Of a DNA stretch of 64,000 nt, positions 1 to 8,803 are shown in pieces. The notes under the pieces were generated by a model, which searched no databases, was not told where the DNA came from, and saw only the letters and a list, made by a program, of their open reading frames with translations. Both the position numbers and the translations under genes were made by a program. Source of the stretch: Rosa chinensis. Its lineage: Eukaryota > Streptophyta > Magnoliopsida > Rosales > Rosaceae. Position 1 is the first letter of the stretch; every line of letters starts with the position of its first letter. The stretch is from contig NC_037090.1 of NCBI RefSeq assembly GCF_002994745.2, forward strand, positions 36,079,001-36,143,000, read 5' to 3'.

Positions 1-797
1 GGAGGTAGACATGAGTCAGAATTTTGACTTCCAATAAGATTATGAATGTCAAACCATTCTGATTCTTTTAGTGCTAAGACTGGAATTCCAGCACTTTCAA
101 GATCTTCAAGATACTAAATTTTCTAATTCTGGACAGCACTCTGCTGTGTCATATTTTCATGATCTTCTTCAAACTATGGCCTGACATTTTCATGAAGTTC
201 TTCCAGCTCTGTTTCTTTCCTGAAAAGCATATAAAAGGTTATCTAAAATAGCTTTATGATGATATGCTAATCTTCTGCTAGTTCTAAACACAGGTTCATC
301 GAAAGTTTTTAGTTCATAATTGAAAACATTTATAACTCCAGACAGAATTATTTTGCTTTTTGGCAAAGCAACAACCTTAAACGGTCTTGATCAGTTGTGG
401 CTAGCCAATCCTTTACCCTGGGATTGATCAGTTGTGGCTAATCCTTTTGGATTTAGTAGAAATATTTTGACGATTTTTTCTTTAGGCTCCTCAGCATTTT
501 TAGGTTCTTTTCATGTTCTTATGTTTCTGGGATTGCGACCTTCATCGCCTTCTCTTTGGCTGAACATTGTCATTTCTCTTGTTAAGGCGTTTGGACGATA
601 GTTCTTGTTTCCTGCAATTAATTCAACATTATAATCATATTAGTTAAGAAATAATTGTCAATTAGCTAATCTTCCTCTATCAGCAGCTTTATCAAGTTTA
701 AAATTTTTAAAATTCTTTACTCTAGCACAATTGGTGCGTACAATAAAGGGTTTTCGTAGGAAAGCTGGAGAACTTAAAATTGTCTTCTTCATAGCCA
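1..797 (-). pseudogene. Endogenous pararetrovirus, RNase H C-terminal part and downstream sequence
   Basis: Decayed 3' part of a Caulimoviridae-type polyprotein gene. Reading the minus strand from 797 downwards, the frame gives RNase H-like motifs such as FIVRTNCARVKNFKNFKL and LANWQLFLNQYDYNVELIAG, the usual C-terminal end of caulimovirid reverse transcriptase/RNase H. Past about 500 the frame breaks repeatedly. A further readable stretch around 180-340 probably belongs to a viral C-terminal region that I cannot name. The piece stops at element C, which inserted inside RNase H; the N-terminal half of the domain lies on the far side from 22,409. The fragment runs off the window edge. Confidence 0.8.
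387..440. repeat. Short tandem duplication in viral remnant
   Basis: The 17-mer TTGATCAGTTGTGGCTA occurs at 387-403 and again at 424-440, each followed by a related AATCCTTT tract. This is a local duplication of about 37 bp in the decayed viral sequence. Confidence 0.8.
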
Positions 798-2150
798 TGT
801 TTGGACCCAAAATGAACATTTTGGCCTGACAAGTCACGTCTTGGAGAAATTGAGCCAATGTCAGTGGCTCAAGCTATATATTGACGACAAGCTCGAAATA
901 TATATTTAGAGGCTAAATAAAGCCTACTATGGAAGCATGAAAAGTCAACTTTAGCACATTTTCCTACTTCGGCTAGGAGAAACCGAGCTAAACAAGGAAG
1001 GAGGGGCGGCAGACTAACCAAATGAAATCGAAATGAGCTGAAACTTTCCAGATTCATTCTAGACAGCCCAAGGATCATTTCTTTTTTTGAGTGGAAGGCC
1101 TTCAAACAATCAGTCCAATTTTCTGCAGAAGCAAAACTGGAAAACTGGACCTGTAAGAGGTCCAGCAGCATTTCCGGCCCAACCACAAGGAAATAAATTC
1201 TGAACTTTTACCACAGTGATCTACACTCATAGTGGAACATTTTTTATGCAGAAGTTGAAGGCTCTTTCTGAAGTCATGTTGGAGAAATAATTGAAGGAAT
1301 AAAGGGTCAGAAACTGACCTAAAAACAGCTCAATATTCACATGTTCATGTTTCCTACAGACATGAAGAAAGCCAGATGCTTTTCTCTTTTTCCTTGGATA
1401 TATTTTTCTTCTACAATCTCTTTAATAGATCATCATCACTTCCATGTTGCTGCACCTTCATGCTTTTCTTTCATTTCATCATTTCTCTATCTTTTCCATA
1501 TTTTACAAATCACTTTCATACTCCACTTTCATTATTTTTCTTCCACTCATCATTTCACTCTTCTTTTTCTTCCCTATATAAACACCTTCTCCTCTCATTC
1601 TAAGACACACATTCATAACAACAACATCTCTAAGATGATCTAAGTTCTCTCTAGAGCAAACCTCTCTAAGAGCAACTCCTCTCCTTCTCTTTCTCTTACC
1701 AGTGATCACACTCCTAGTCCTAGTCTTCTCAGAAGCTGACTTTCAGTGCCACCAAACCCTCTGTCAATGTACTTCGGTCCTAGTCTCCTCGGGAGCCGAC
1801 GGTAGTGCCGCGACCACAACGGTTACAAAACCAGCCAAGCAAGGGTAACGCCCTAGCAACCCAGCCAAGCTAAAGTCACGCTTTAGCAAGATCTCAATAC
1901 TTCCAGGTGATTTCGCTCTGCTCAATCTGCAATATTGAGTATCGATTGTGTGAACAAGAAGAAGCTCAGCAAAAGTCCTCACCGCGAGGCACAAAGAATC
2001 CCACGACGAGGTTGGTGCTCTCCTCGTCCACAATTGCTTGAAAGAAGTCAGGTCAAGGGACACCCCCGACGACCGCACCCGAACGGTGCCGGCACGCCCG
2101 CACAAGAAAAGAGACTGTTGACCAGCTGCAACAAATTCTGGAGCCAAACA
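798..2150 (+). repeat. 5' LTR of element C
   Basis: 1,353-bp LTR with TG/CA ends. A pyrimidine-rich stretch at about 1,370-1,570 leads to a clear TATA box, CCCTATATAAAC, near 1,571, followed by a CA-rich R region. The 3' copy has the same box near 21,832. Short ORFs across this stretch are translations of the CT-rich promoter, not genes. Confidence 0.9.
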
Positions 2151-2425
2151 TTTTGTTACGCCCAGTGGGACAAGGTTAGAATTTCTTTTTTCTTTTAAAG
2201 ACATTCAACCACCGGGCTTCAAAACAAACATTTTGGCACGCCCAGTGGGACAAGGTTAGAATTTTTTTTTTCTTGAAGACATTCAACCACCGGGCTACAA
2301 AATTCAAAACAAACATTTTGGCACGCCCAGTGGGACAAGGTTAGAAGTTTTTTTCTTGAAGCACATTCAACCACCGGGCTTCAAAACAAACATTTTGGCA
2401 CGCCCAGTGGGACTATACTAGAGTC
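2147..2425 (+). repeat. Tandem array of the PBS-containing segment
   Basis: Directly after the 5' LTR a unit of about 80 bp repeats about 3.4 times. Each unit begins AAACATTTTGGCACGCCCAG and ends ACCGGGCTTCAAAAC. The segment TGGCACGCCCAGTGGGAC sits where the primer binding site should be, so there are four potential PBS copies at about 2,154, 2,235, 2,321 and 2,398. The copy next to the LTR is mutated (TTGTTACG), while the inner copies keep TTGGCACG. Matching tRNA not determined. Confidence 0.8.
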
Positions 2426-2498
2426 TTTTTGCATTTGTTCGCCATCATTGAGATGCCAGGGGAAAATCTTTACCAAAAGAAATTCCTAAATTGAATAG

Positions 2499-3386
2499 AT
2501 GGTCAATGTTGCCACCACTGGCGATACTGCCATTAATGATGAGTTTATGCCTATTCCCATCCCAGAGGGGGCAAGCATTGAGGAACAGCTCGCGATCATC
2601 ATGGCCAACAGCGAGAGGTATAAAGAAAAGCGAGCCAGGGACATGGCCAGTTTGATCGCAAAAACAAAGCAGAGGTTTCGGGATTGGGACCTACAAATTG
2701 AGCAGAACGCTCGAGAAACTGGAGAACAATTCCATAAGCCTTTCTTGAGCAGCAACAAACAGACCACTCAACATGCCGCGAACATCACATCTGAGTTCGC
2801 AACCTTACGCGAGGAAGGTTCCAGCTTGGCTAATTCGCAGCAAGGCGAATTGGAACGTCAAAAACCTGCTCGCGAAGAGGTCGTTTCTGAGACTAACTTG
2901 CCTATAGGTGGCAATCAACCTAAGGGTCTCATTGGTGAGTCACAGCCTTACACAGAGGCTGTGCATGGAAAAGGTCATCAACAAGATTGTTCTTCTGACA
3001 ATACAATTGTCTCTGAACAAATATCTGATTTCTCCACTGATCAAGCCAAATATGTGGCTACTGATCAGATGCATGGGGGGCAAGATATGACCCATGATCA
3101 TCCCTTTGATCAAGAGAAGTTGGCGACAGTTGGCGGCAAAGCCGATCTTGGGACACCGTCATCTCCAAAATTGCAATTGAAGATCATGCCTCGTCAACCA
3201 ACAAAGATATTTGGGGGGCAAGAATACCCTTCTAATGAACCAAATTCCTCCAAATTCTTCAACAAGAAGTATCTTTGTTCTTTTCCTACAAGCTATCACA
3301 GGAGGAATTTTTACCCTACAAATTTTGATACATCGGAGCTTGGAATGAAGCATAGATGGCCTCCCCCGTGGTCTTCTAGAGGTTAG
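2499..3386 (+). CDS. Uncharacterised ORF of element C (possible gag-like protein)
   Basis: Continuous 295-codon ORF, the only sizeable sense ORF in the element. It starts about 350 bp after the 5' LTR. The N-terminal third is acidic then strongly charged and probably helical (around EEQLAIIMANSERYKEKRAR), the middle is rich in Q, E, S and D, and the C-terminus is basic and aromatic. I see no zinc knuckle, protease or RT motif. Position and composition fit the N-terminal gag-like ORF of a non-autonomous element, but I do not recognise a family. The conceptual start is the first ATG after the PBS array; ATGs before it are short. Confidence 0.5.
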   Translation: MVNVATTGDTAINDEFMPIPIPEGASIEEQLAIIMANSERYKEKRARDMASLIAKTKQRFRDWDLQIEQNARETGEQFHKPFLSSNKQTTQHAANITSEFATLREEGSSLANSQQGELERQKPAREEVVSETNLPIGGNQPKGLIGESQPYTEAVHGKGHQQDCSSDNTIVSEQISDFSTDQAKYVATDQMHGGQDMTHDHPFDQEKLATVGGKADLGTPSSPKLQLKIMPRQPTKIFGGQEYPSNEPNSSKFFNKKYLCSFPTSYHRRNFYPTNFDTSELGMKHRWPPPWSSRG

Positions 3387-3955
3387 CCAAACATGGTGTT
3401 GCTAGCTTCTTTCTTTCTTTGCTTTTAATTTTCTGTTAATTTTTCGTTTCTAGTTTTCTTATTATTAAAAAAAAAAATTAATAAATAAATAAAAAAAAGA
3501 AAGAAAAAAGAGTTGAATTTGGTAAGGGGTTGTGAATCATAATGGAATAGGTGAAGTCTTTTTTGTTAATATTGGTCTAAACTCCTTATTGGTGCCTAGT
3601 TCGATCAGGTCCCTTAAGGTCAAGGGCGGCTTTTATAAACACTTGTTGAACTGTCTTCACACTTATGATCTTTCTCATCTTAGTAAGTATAGCCTATGTG
3701 AAATGGTGTCTAGAAAGGGGACAACGTTCATGACAGGTTCTTGAATCCAGAAGTGCGTACAAATGGGCCTAAACCACTATATGTGGGAGTAGCTCATGCC
3801 AAAATGGATTCTGCCTCTCTTGTTCGCCCTCCCCCACCTGGCCATTTCAGTAAGGTTGCCCAAAGGATTTGAAAAGAAAATTTGTGTCTAGGCGACTATA
3901 CTTGGGCCGCATGTCTAAACCTTGATTCACAGTCTTATTGAATTTAGCTACTTAT

Positions 3956-3992
<37 letters not shown>

Positions 3993-4074
3993 ATAATAAT
4001 AATAAAAGGTCATAAATACAATTCTTCGGGGGCAATTCTAAGTGTCCCTACACTCGCGAAGCTACTAAGCCGAG
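3387..4074. other. Non-coding linker of element C
   Basis: No gene seen. Contains A-rich tracts near 3,465-3,510, a TA dinucleotide run at about 3,959-3,987 followed by a short TAA run, and a GGGGGC tract near 4,029 resembling an internal polypurine tract. Confidence 0.6.
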
Positions 4075-4656
4075 TCAGCGGCTCCAGAAACTTTTTCCAG
4101 CTTTGCCCTCGTAGGAAAGGCTGAGCTCAAGGGAAATGTAAGAGCCACCACCGTGACCACCACCTCCGTCGGAAGTAGTCTTCATGTTGCCAAAGATGTC
4201 CTCACTGTGCATGGGAAACAGTGGAAGGGTTTTAACCTCCTGGTGATCTTCTCCTCGTTGTTCCATGATGGATCCACCAACATCAGCAGAACTAGTTGAC
4301 CCAAAATTGAGATTAATGGATCCACCAACAAGCCCTGATCTTTGCTTGGGCACTTGAACATCCGAAGTGAGATTCTTCTTTTTCAGCTTCTCCCGAGCCC
4401 TTTGATTCTGGAACCAATAAAAGACGTTCTTGTTCTCGATCTGTCAGTACCATTTTAGCTGGAGAGTGATCCTCTGAACCTGCTCTACTGTGGGGGACTT
4501 AACTCCCTTGTCATCGTAAAGCTCCTTGAGGATTCTTATCTGATCTGTAGTAGGAAGCCACCTGGTGTTACTCTGCTTGCAATGCATGTTAGGACTACTC
4601 TCGGCGGCTTTGTTGCTTCCTCTATCCTTGGTTGGATGACGGTTTTGTGGTTCCAT
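4075..4656 (-). pseudogene. WUSCHEL-class homeobox gene copy inside element C, one premature stop
   Basis: Reading from ATG at 4,656 gives 193 codons in one frame, interrupted by a single TGA at codon 71 (4,446-4,444) where WUS proteins have glycine. Residues 31-97 are a WOX homeodomain: TRWLPTTDQIRILKELYDD before the stop, and NVFYWFQNQRAREKLKKK for helix 3 after it. The C-terminal part has an exact WUS-box, TLPLFPMH (4,230-4,207), and an EAR-type repression motif, LELSL (4,131-4,117). WUS/WOX proteins are plant transcription factors for stem-cell maintenance. Length is near WOX5 (about 180 aa) and well below WUS (about 290). No intron interrupts the frame, which suggests capture from spliced RNA. 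It is antisense to the host element. The homeodomain match to the WUS clade is strong; the exact parent gene is inferred. Confidence 0.85.
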
Positions 4657-4772
4657 TGATGATGGATTAAAGAGAATGTGAGAATGGAAGAGTGATGATG
4701 ATAAGTAATTAAGAAAGATTGATGTTGATGAAACGATTTTGGGATTGGAAATTTGGGTTTACAATATGGAGG

Positions 4773-4930
4773 AAGATATAGGCATCCAAATGTCCGCTCT
4801 TGGATGGACGGTCAAAGAGAAGAGTCAAGTGTCTGTAAAGCGTGATTAAAGTTGCCCTAAATTTCGGAAAAGAAGGAATTATTGGCGCGTGAGGGAACCG
4901 AACGGTTTTCGAGGATGTAACTATTCCATT
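4773..4930 (-). promoter_or_regulatory. Putative promoter of the WUS-like copy (module 1)
   Basis: On the minus strand a TATA-like CCTATATC (about 4,782-4,774) lies about 120 bp before the ATG at 4,656. The block upstream of it (to about 4,930) matches, with divergence, the block at 6,190-6,330 next to another minus-strand TATA box. The repeated promoter context supports function in the past; activity is not shown. Confidence 0.45.
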
Positions 4931-5189
4931 TTCAATATTATCTTCTCACGGTGGAGTTTTCAACAGCTAATGTGAATTGAGTTGGGGCCAGCAAGTGGAT
5001 CCAAAAGATAAATATTTTCTCAAAACCCTCGCCGCGAGGCTCTTTTTAATGAGGAGCATATTTTAAAAGTTCATATTATTTTTAATATGCAACTAGTGGG
5101 GCCTATATTTGGGGCCTTGCGAGACACAATTATTGGCTTCTCACGGATATTTTCAATATCAGGATAAGAAAATATTATTGTATTCATAA

Positions 5190-6180
5190 AGTGGCTGTGC
5201 GGCCAAAAGCAGTGCATTCATTACAAAGCCAAAAGTGGCTAGAATACAAAACAGGAATCTTCGGATATCTTCTGAATCTTTTCTCAAGTGGAAGCAGCTA
5301 TGGAATCCAACGTCGGGTTGAGCCGCGCCATTATCTCAAGGAGGGCAGACTTCAGGGAAGGGAAAAGAGTAGTACCGGAGCCCCCTTTACATGGAAACGA
5401 CAGAGGAATACAACATTGGTTTGGCCAACGCCAGTATCCATGAGAAGGGGAGACACCTGTAAAAGAAAATGGAGCCTCCAAGCCCCCTCAATTGGAAGCA
5501 GCTATGGAATCCAACGTCGGGTTGAGCCGCGCCATTATCTCAAGGAGGGGCAGAGAGTGAAGGAACCAAATATCAGCTTAAGTCTCTGCACCCCCTCTAG
5601 CCTTGGTAACCACCATTAGCTGGACGTGAAGTACAGGAACAGCCATTCTATAGCTTGAACCCATTCCTTCAAATAGTTCATCCCTTCTCATCCCTCCAAG
5701 ATTCTATCAAGAAGAGAAAGGGGGAGAAGGAGGTGAGAACCAAAGCCCCTTCCATCTGGAGGGCACAACACCGGTCGGGTCCAGAAGGAAGGAAACAGAG
5801 GAGGAAAGACGAACCTCAATTTGGCTTCCCTCCCTTCCCCGATTTGCTCCGCGTGTAAGGATTATGATGAAGATGACTCGCATGATCGTGGATCCCACAC
5901 TCAGAGCCCCCTCGCGTTTCTAAACCAATCTGAAGCCTGGCATTGTTGTTGCAAAATTCCAGAAAGGCGAAACAAGGGGTTGCCTAAGATTACGCCATAA
6001 GGCCTAACCCAGGCATAAGATTACGCCATAAAGCCTAAAATTTAGAGGCTAAAGGTCATTTCATGAGGGGAAGATTTGTGAAGAAGGAGAAAAAGAAGCT
6101 AGCACTAAAAGGCCATTTCTTGAATGTTTCAGAAGATTTGTTGTGAGTATTCCCTGCCCAAAATACAACTATTTATAGGG
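5190..6180 (-). other. Second antisense unit of element C, no recognised protein
   Basis: Behind a minus-strand TATA box (CCCTATAAATAG, 6,180-6,169) lies about 1 kb that looks like a transcribed unit: a C/T-rich leader, short ORFs (such as 5,898-5,707 and 5,481-5,284), and an AATAAT-rich end near 5,175-5,190. None of the short ORFs is recognisable. It contains two identical 57-bp segments (5,289-5,345 and 5,493-5,549). It may be a non-coding or badly truncated captured gene. Confidence 0.35.
5289..5549. repeat. Two identical 57-bp direct repeats
   Basis: 5,289-5,345 and 5,493-5,549 are identical over 57 bp, starting TGGAAGCAGCTATGGAATCC, with offset 204 bp. In plus-strand translation both give the peptide SSYGIQRRVEPRHYLKEG, but no gene is supported there. 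Confidence 0.9.
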
Positions 6181-6330
6181 ACTTCAGGCAAATCTCCACC
6201 CTTGGACGGATGGTTAAAGAGTCAAACCGATGTCAGTAAATCGAGATTAGTGATTCCAAATCTCGGGAAAAAAAGGGACTAGTAGCATGTGAGGAGCGGT
6301 TTTTGAGGAGTTAGCTATTAAAAGAAGGGA
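6168..6330 (-). promoter_or_regulatory. Putative promoter module 2, paralogous to 4,773-4,930
   Basis: Minus-strand TATA box CCCTATAAATAG with an upstream block that resembles module 1: both contain CTTGGA(T/C)GGA(C/T)GGT(C/T)AAAGAG and a diverged TTCGG-AAAAGAAGG-ATTGGC(G/A)(C/T)GTGAG-GGTTTT-GAGG series. A third partial copy of the last part is at about 6,330-6,370. Confidence 0.45.
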
Positions 6331-6441
6331 TTATTGGCATGTGAGAAGACCGACCGGTTTATGAGGGGGCCTACAAAGATTGGCCTCCAAAGCTCAATTT
6401 CAAACAAAGTTCTTCCACGTGGCGTTTCGCCTCAATAGCAC

Positions 6442-6957
6442 TGTTAATGTCTAAAAGTCCCGCGGTAGCTGGACCTTAGTTAACGCTGATCCGGTGAGCG
6501 GATCTATATTTGTGTTGTTCTAGTGACTCCCGTTACCTGTCAAGTAAAATACAATGGGCGTCAGAGGGAGACCGCGCCGGGCGGTCTTCAACTCTCCGAT
6601 GCCTAAGTTAGTCAATGTATTTATGTTGACAAAGTAACAGTAGGTAAGTATTGAATGCGTATATAATGAGGAGAGAGGAGAGAACCTTTTATAGGTGAGG
6701 AAGAGACTGATCTTGTCTTTGTTTTCGATGTGGGACTGATATGCTTCAGTTCCCAGTTTCAGAAGCTTCTGATGCCATCTTGGCGCGGCGCGTGGCGGCG
6801 CGTCGGTGGCGCTCTGGAGGTGGTCCGATGCTGAGGTTGTAGCCCGTCTGGCGGTGTGTCTGCATGTCATTCCTTTGGTTGGAATTAGTACCTTTGGCGG
6901 TACAATGAGCATGGCCCATTATAGCTAATTATGCTTGCAAATGTACATGTACGTACA
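6442..6957 (-). repeat. 3' LTR of element A
   Basis: 516 bp, TG/CA ends (TGTTAATGTC ... GTACGTACA on the plus strand). Differs from the 5' copy at two sites (GCTGAT versus GCTAAT, TCTAGTG versus TCTCGTG). Confidence 0.95.
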
Positions 6958-6975
6958 AGTCCCCCAAGTCCCCAG
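6958..6975 (-). other. Polypurine tract of element A
   Basis: Minus strand reads GGGGACTTGGGGGACT directly before the 3' LTR, in the position of the plus-strand primer. Confidence 0.7.
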
Positions 6976-7518
6976 TCAAGGAGGGCAATCTTGGTTGGGG
7001 AGTTGTTCGGCGGTTTGAAGCGTTTTCCTCCGCTAGACTTGCAAGAGCATAATTAGCGTCAGTGCGTTGTCAACCGTTGGTTTTACTGAGCAAACGCTTT
7101 ATACCCTTTCGGGTGGGCCCCTGCTGGGCCCCCCAGGGAGTCCCCCACTCCCCGGCGAAGATAGACCTCCGGATGGTCGGTAAATTGTTTGATGAGGGGG
7201 AGCTGCACGGAGCAGAGGGTGTTGGGTAGCGAGCCCAATGTTTAGCACCCAAATGACGGGGGTCAACGTGCCTGATCAGGGCCGTCGTAGACTGTTTGAC
7301 TAGTCCCCGTGTCCCGTAGGGACGGTCTGACGGTAACGCCGCGTGGCGGTCGTTGTCAGAGTGAGGCGTGGCCTCGGGATTTTCCGTTTGGCGGACATCC
7401 CCCCGCTGGATGCAGCAGTAAGCAGCGTCCGGTAGACGTGCCTGGCGGTATTTTGCAAGATGAAAAGGGGGTTCCGCCAGAGGTGTGTAGCGAAAGACAC
7501 CCCGCTTGCAGGATAGCA

Positions 7519-8042
7519 AGGGAGAAGTCCCGCTGGCAGGGCTTTGCTCAGCGGAGACTTCGTCTCTTGGAAAATGACAAGGGAGAAGTTCCGCTGGCGG
7601 GGTTTCGCTCAGCGGAGACTTCGTCTCTTGGAGAATGACAAGGGAGAAGTTCCGCTGGCGGGGTTTCGGTCAGCGGAGACTTCGTCGCTTGGAAAATGAC
7701 AAGGGAGAAGTTCCGCTGGCGGGGTTTCGCTCAGCGGAGACTTCAGCTCTTGATGATGTCAAGTGAGAAGTTCCGCTGGCGGAGTTTCGCTCAGCGGAGA
7801 CTTCATCTCTTGGAGAATGACAAGGGAGAAGTTCCGCTGGCGGGGTTTCGGTCAGCGGAGACTTCGTCGCTTGGAAAATGACAAGGGAGAAGTTCCGCTG
7901 GCGGGGTTTCGCTCAGCGGAGACTTCAGCTCTTGATGTCAAGTGAGAAGTTCCGCTGGCAGAGTTTCACTCAGCGGAGACTTCATCTCCTGATGATGTCA
8001 AGTGAGAAGTTCCGCTGGCGGAGTTTCACTCAGCGGAGACCT
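7519..8042 (+). repeat. Tandem array of about 61-bp units (nine copies) in element A
   Basis: Nine copies of a unit containing GAGAAGTTCCGCTGGCGGGG and TTTCGCTCAGCGGAGACTTC. Units 2-3-4 and 5-6-7 resemble each other as triplets, the start of a higher-order repeat of about 183 bp. Each unit carries CCGCTG, 13 nt, then CAGCGG, an inverted repeat able to form a hairpin. The array lies between the 3' LTR and the promoter region of the antisense ORF. Overlapping plus-strand ORFs here are repeat translations. Confidence 0.9.
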
Positions 8043-8285
8043 CAGGCGGTATTTACGAAGTCATCCCCACGGTGTTTAACACGTGTCGAACCTATAGCGG
8101 GTTAGCGTGCGTAGGCTTGTCTCCTAAGCCTGTCCGTCTTCTAGCTTTTAATGATAGTAATTGTGGGTTTCATAACCGAGGTAACACCTCGGGTACTCCG
8201 GAGAGTGAGTGGAGACTGATGACACGTGTACGGCTGGTACGTGATGCCGTTATGGAGCGGACGGCTTAGGACGCGTTGATGCCGA

Positions 8286-8795
8286 CATAAAAGGGGGGGG
8301 GGGGAACCTTGGGAGATTTGCCACTTTGCGAAAATTTGAAAACCTAGTCGTTGTCTTCGAGCTCTGTTTGTCCGAGACCGAAGAAAGAGCCTGCCGAAGC
8401 TTGGGTATACCGTTCCCAGAGAGACGTCGATCGTCACTGTGCACCACCGTGCCGAAGATTGCACCACTGAGGTTGGTACCTGGATTTCCCCTTTTTGTTT
8501 TTGTTTTAGTGGGTCTGTTACTTTCTGGGTTTTGCTGTTTTTTGCCTTTCTGAGATGATTGCTGGTTTTGCTGGGTGTGTTCTGAGGTGTGAATGGGATT
8601 TCTTTGGGGGGGGGGGGGGGTGGTTGGATTATGGTTGGCCAAGCGTTGGTGGTTAAGGATTTAGATAGCCGAATCTGGGTTGAGTGCGTCTGTTTGTACT
8701 TTGGAGTTTTCTGGGTTTTGTTCTTGATACCTTTGGCTATATCTGTTGTGAGAGTAGGCTAGATCTGTATTTGTGCTAACTGATGTGGGTTTTAG
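8286..8795 (+). promoter_or_regulatory. Promoter and 5' UTR intron of the antisense ORF
   Basis: A TATA-like CATAAAAG at about 8,286-8,293 is followed by a G run. A 5' UTR intron is inferred from donor GAG|GTTGGT (exon end 8,471) and acceptor TTTTAG (8,795), 324 bp. The same donor region survives in element B at about 27,911, so the arrangement belongs to the family. Not shown by transcript data. Confidence 0.5.
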
Positions 8796-8803
8796 GGTTT
8801 GGG

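Noticed and set aside
1341..1709. Phenylalanine-rich ORFs in the LTRs of element C
   Set aside because: They are translations of the CT-rich promoter; both LTR copies and D2 carry them without coding constraint.
2499..3386. Element C sense ORF as a host gene
   Set aside because: It lies between the LTR/PBS and the polypurine tract in the sense direction, has no introns and no host-protein motif.
7519..8042. Regular 61-bp repeats resembling a CRISPR array
   Set aside because: Units are contiguous near-identical tandem copies without unique spacers, in a plant retrotransposon.
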